The position numbers were made by a program, and so were the translations under genes. Positions 62,130 to 64,000 of a stretch of DNA of 64,000 bases are shown here, one piece after another. Position 1 is the stretch's first letter. Each line of letters begins with the position of its first letter. The notes below the pieces were generated by a model, which had not been told where the DNA came from, searched no databases, and saw nothing but the letters and a program-made list of their open reading frames with translations. The DNA is taken from assembly GCF_014303735.1 (NCBI RefSeq), contig NZ_CP060296.1, positions 310,001 through 374,000 of the forward strand, written 5' to 3'. This DNA comes from Variovorax sp. PAMC28562 (GTDB lineage: Bacteria; Pseudomonadota; Gammaproteobacteria; Burkholderiales; Burkholderiaceae_C).

Positions 62130-63110
62130 ATGAAAACTTACTTACTACCGCCCGAGAACGCCCGCCTTAAGGACGATCTTAACGACCCTCCAACAACCGA
62201 AGAAGACGAGGGGCTGGAGGTCGAAGGCCTGGATCCCCCCTGCGTGCTGGTTTTTAACGCGAGCGACCCCAGCGGCGCGGGTGGATTGGGATGCGATGCA
62301 CTCGCCATGGCCTCCGTCGGCGCCCACATGTTGCCGGTCGTAACGGGCGCCTACGCACGCGACACCGCCGAAATTTTCGATCACTTTCCGTTCGATGAAG
62401 AAGCCGTTGCCGAACAAACGCGTGCCATCCTGGAAGACGTCGAGGTGCAGCTGATCAAGGTCGGCTTCGTCGGAACGCCGGAGATCCTGAGCACAGTTGC
62501 CGAAACCGCGACCGACTATCCCGAGGTACCACTGGTGGCGTACATGCCCAACCTGTCGTGGTGGGACGAGAACCTCATCGAGCCGTACCTCGACGCTTTC
62601 CGCGAACTGCTGTTGCCGCAGACGACGGTTCTGGTCGGAAACCACAGCACCCTGTGGCGCTGGCTGTTGCCTGACTGGTCCGGCGACCGGCCACCCGGCG
62701 CGCGCGACATCGCCAAGGCCGCGGGCGAGTTCGGCGTGCCCTACACGCTGGTGACCGGCATCATGCTGCCCGACCAGCACATCGACAACGTGCTGGCGTC
62801 ACCGCAATCGGTGCTCGCGAGCGAGAAATACGAGCGGCTCGAAGCCGTGTTCTCCGGTGCTGGCGACACGCTGTCGGCTGCGCTCGCGGCACTGCTTGCC
62901 AGCGGTACCGACCTGGTCGCAGCCACTGGCGAAGCGCTGAGCTATATGGATCGCTGTCTCGACGCAGGCTTCAGGCCGGGCATGGGGCACGTGATTCCCG
63001 ACCGCCTGTTCTGGGCGCAAGAAGAAGAAGAAGAAGATCTCGACGACGACCCTCCCGAAGTCGGAGACGCCTCCGATTTCGGCCTGCCTCCGCATGACAC
63101 CCGACACTGA
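62130..63110 (+). CDS. thiD: hydroxymethylpyrimidine/phosphomethylpyrimidine kinase
   Basis: A 326-residue ribokinase-fold kinase of thiamine pyrimidine synthesis. The N-terminal motif is VFNASDPSGAGGLGCDALAM around residues 41-60 and the anion-hole motif is SGAGDTLSAALAALLASG near 245-262. The protein has an acidic extension at both ends, including EEEEEDLDDD near the C-terminus, as seen in Comamonadaceae homologues. An ATG at 62100 is an alternative start. No TPP riboswitch was recognised upstream. Confidence 0.83.
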   Translation: MKTYLLPPENARLKDDLNDPPTTEEDEGLEVEGLDPPCVLVFNASDPSGAGGLGCDALAMASVGAHMLPVVTGAYARDTAEIFDHFPFDEEAVAEQTRAILEDVEVQLIKVGFVGTPEILSTVAETATDYPEVPLVAYMPNLSWWDENLIEPYLDAFRELLLPQTTVLVGNHSTLWRWLLPDWSGDRPPGARDIAKAAGEFGVPYTLVTGIMLPDQHIDNVLASPQSVLASEKYERLEAVFSGAGDTLSAALAALLASGTDLVAATGEALSYMDRCLDAGFRPGMGHVIPDRLFWAQEEEEEDLDDDPPEVGDASDFGLPPHDTRH

Positions 63111-63134
63111 TCTCTGGCACTGAAAAGCACTGAC

Positions 63135-64000
63135 ATGGCTACCGACCTCAACGAAACCCTTTTCGAGCGCGCTCGCGCCGTCATCCCCGGCGGCGTCAAT
63201 TCGCCGGTCCGCGCATTCAAGGCCGTGGGCGGCACGCCGCGCTTCGTCAAGCGCGCGCAAGGCGCTTACTTCTGGGACGCCAACGACAAGCGTTATGTCG
63301 ACTACATCGGCTCGTGGGGGCCGATGATCCTCGGACACGGACACCCGGCAGTGGTCGAAGCGGTGCAAAAGGCCATGCTCGACGGCTTCTCTTATGGCGC
63401 ACCGACCGAACGCGAAATCGAATTGGCAGAGGCCATCCTCGCGCTGGTGCCGTCCATGGAAATGGTGCGCCTCGTGAGCTCCGGCACCGAAGCGGCGATG
63501 AGTGCGTTGCGGCTCGCGCGCGGTGCCACCGGCCGCAAGTACATCATCAAGTTCGAAGGCTGTTATCACGGCCACGCCGACGCGTTGCTGGTCAAGGCTG
63601 GCTCCGGTCTCGCAACCTTCGGGCATCCGACTTCCGCCGGCGTGCCGCCCGAAGTCGTGCAGCACACGCTGGTTCTCGAATACAACAACATCACCCAATT
63701 GGAAGAGGCGTTCTCGCTGCACGGCCACGAACTCGCTTGCCTGATGATCGAAGCGATCGCCGGCAATATGAACTTCGTGCGCGCCACGCCCGAATTTGCG
63801 AAGCGCTGTCGCGAACTCTGCACTCAGCACGGCGCGCTGCTGGTGTTCGACGAAGTGATGACGGGTTTTCGCGTTGGCCTGCATGGCGCGCAGGGCGTGC
63901 TCGGCGTCACGCCCGACCTCACCGTGCTGGGCAAAGTGATCGGCGGCGGTATGCCACTGGCTGCGTTCGGCGGGCCGCGCGCCATCATGGAGCAGCTGGC
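63135..64000 (+). CDS. hemL: glutamate-1-semialdehyde 2,1-aminomutase (partial, runs off the window)
   Basis: The first 288 codons of a PLP-dependent aminomutase that makes 5-aminolevulinate for heme. It starts [26 protein letters not shown], with [39 protein letters not shown] and the PLP Lys267 in [15 protein letters not shown]. The full protein should have about 430 residues; the rest lies beyond the window. It follows thiD by 24 bases. Confidence 0.94.
   Translation, partial: MATDLNETLFERARAVIPGGVNSPVRAFKAVGGTPRFVKRAQGAYFWDANDKRYVDYIGSWGPMILGHGHPAVVEAVQKAMLDGFSYGAPTEREIELAEAILALVPSMEMVRLVSSGTEAAMSALRLARGATGRKYIIKFEGCYHGHADALLVKAGSGLATFGHPTSAGVPPEVVQHTLVLEYNNITQLEEAFSLHGHELACLMIEAIAGNMNFVRATPEFAKRCRELCTQHGALLVFDEVMTGFRVGLHGAQGVLGVTPDLTVLGKVIGGGMPLAAFGGPRAIMEQL

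Overview
The window reads as a chromosomal segment of a GC-rich betaproteobacterium, most likely a member of the Comamonadaceae close to Variovorax. This is inferred from the gene content and order: a pil/chp operon beside rubredoxin, thiD and hemL; a yqgE-ruvX-pyrR-pyrB-pyrX operon; tamAB; and split pca loci with IclR- and LysR-type regulators. No rRNA, phage, transposase, plasmid or CRISPR genes are visible. One tRNA, tRNA-Arg(CCT), is present.

Layout. 0.1-5.2 kb: a small membrane protein, then the lower beta-ketoadipate genes pcaI-pcaJ-pcaF facing a divergent IclR regulator, then a TIM-barrel isomerase-like gene. 5.3-17.2 kb: a DUF1841 gene, then a minus-strand amide island. The island holds a cytoplasmic AmiC-like binding protein, a 505-aa amidase, a five-part branched-chain-amino-acid/urea-type ABC importer, a second amidase, a relic of a GMC oxidoreductase, an acetamidase/formamidase and an SDR. 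A divergent MarR regulator and two copies of a matching palindrome suggest its control. 17.2-19.7 kb: pcaQ and pcaHG. So the amide island lies between two halves of the protocatechuate pathway.

19.8-32.6 kb: a diheme cytochrome c, a MoxR/VWA module, a 2-oxoglutarate oxygenase behind a perfect FNR-type box, tamA-tamB, tRNA-Arg, two tiny genes and a bifunctional NMN adenylyltransferase/Nudix gene. 32.6-41.7 kb: a complete Nit1C-type cluster of eight genes. It contains a flavoprotein, a small MSMEG_0570-type protein, a glycosyltransferase, an AIR-synthase-like protein, a GNAT, a radical SAM protein, a nitrilase and an MSMEG_0572-type protein. Clusters of this type have been linked to nitrile and cyanide nitrogen assimilation. 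The divergent regulator is of MocR type, and the 422-bp intergenic region carries four perfect copies of an 11-bp motif, the best candidate operator array in the window.

41.8-51.8 kb: plsC, a pyrimidine operon with a catalytically dead dihydroorotase homologue, ruvX, yqgE, a divergent photolyase, a LuxR-type regulator and two exported proteins. 51.8-64 kb: the twitching-motility chemosensory operon pilG-pilH-pilI-pilJ-chpA, rubredoxin, thiD and the 5' part of hemL, which runs off the window.

Nitrogen scavenging is a common theme: amide import and hydrolysis, formamidase and the Nit1C nitrilase cluster. Aromatic acids released from amides could feed the flanking pca genes, though that link is inference. 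Names rest on motifs and family knowledge read by eye; no searches were run.
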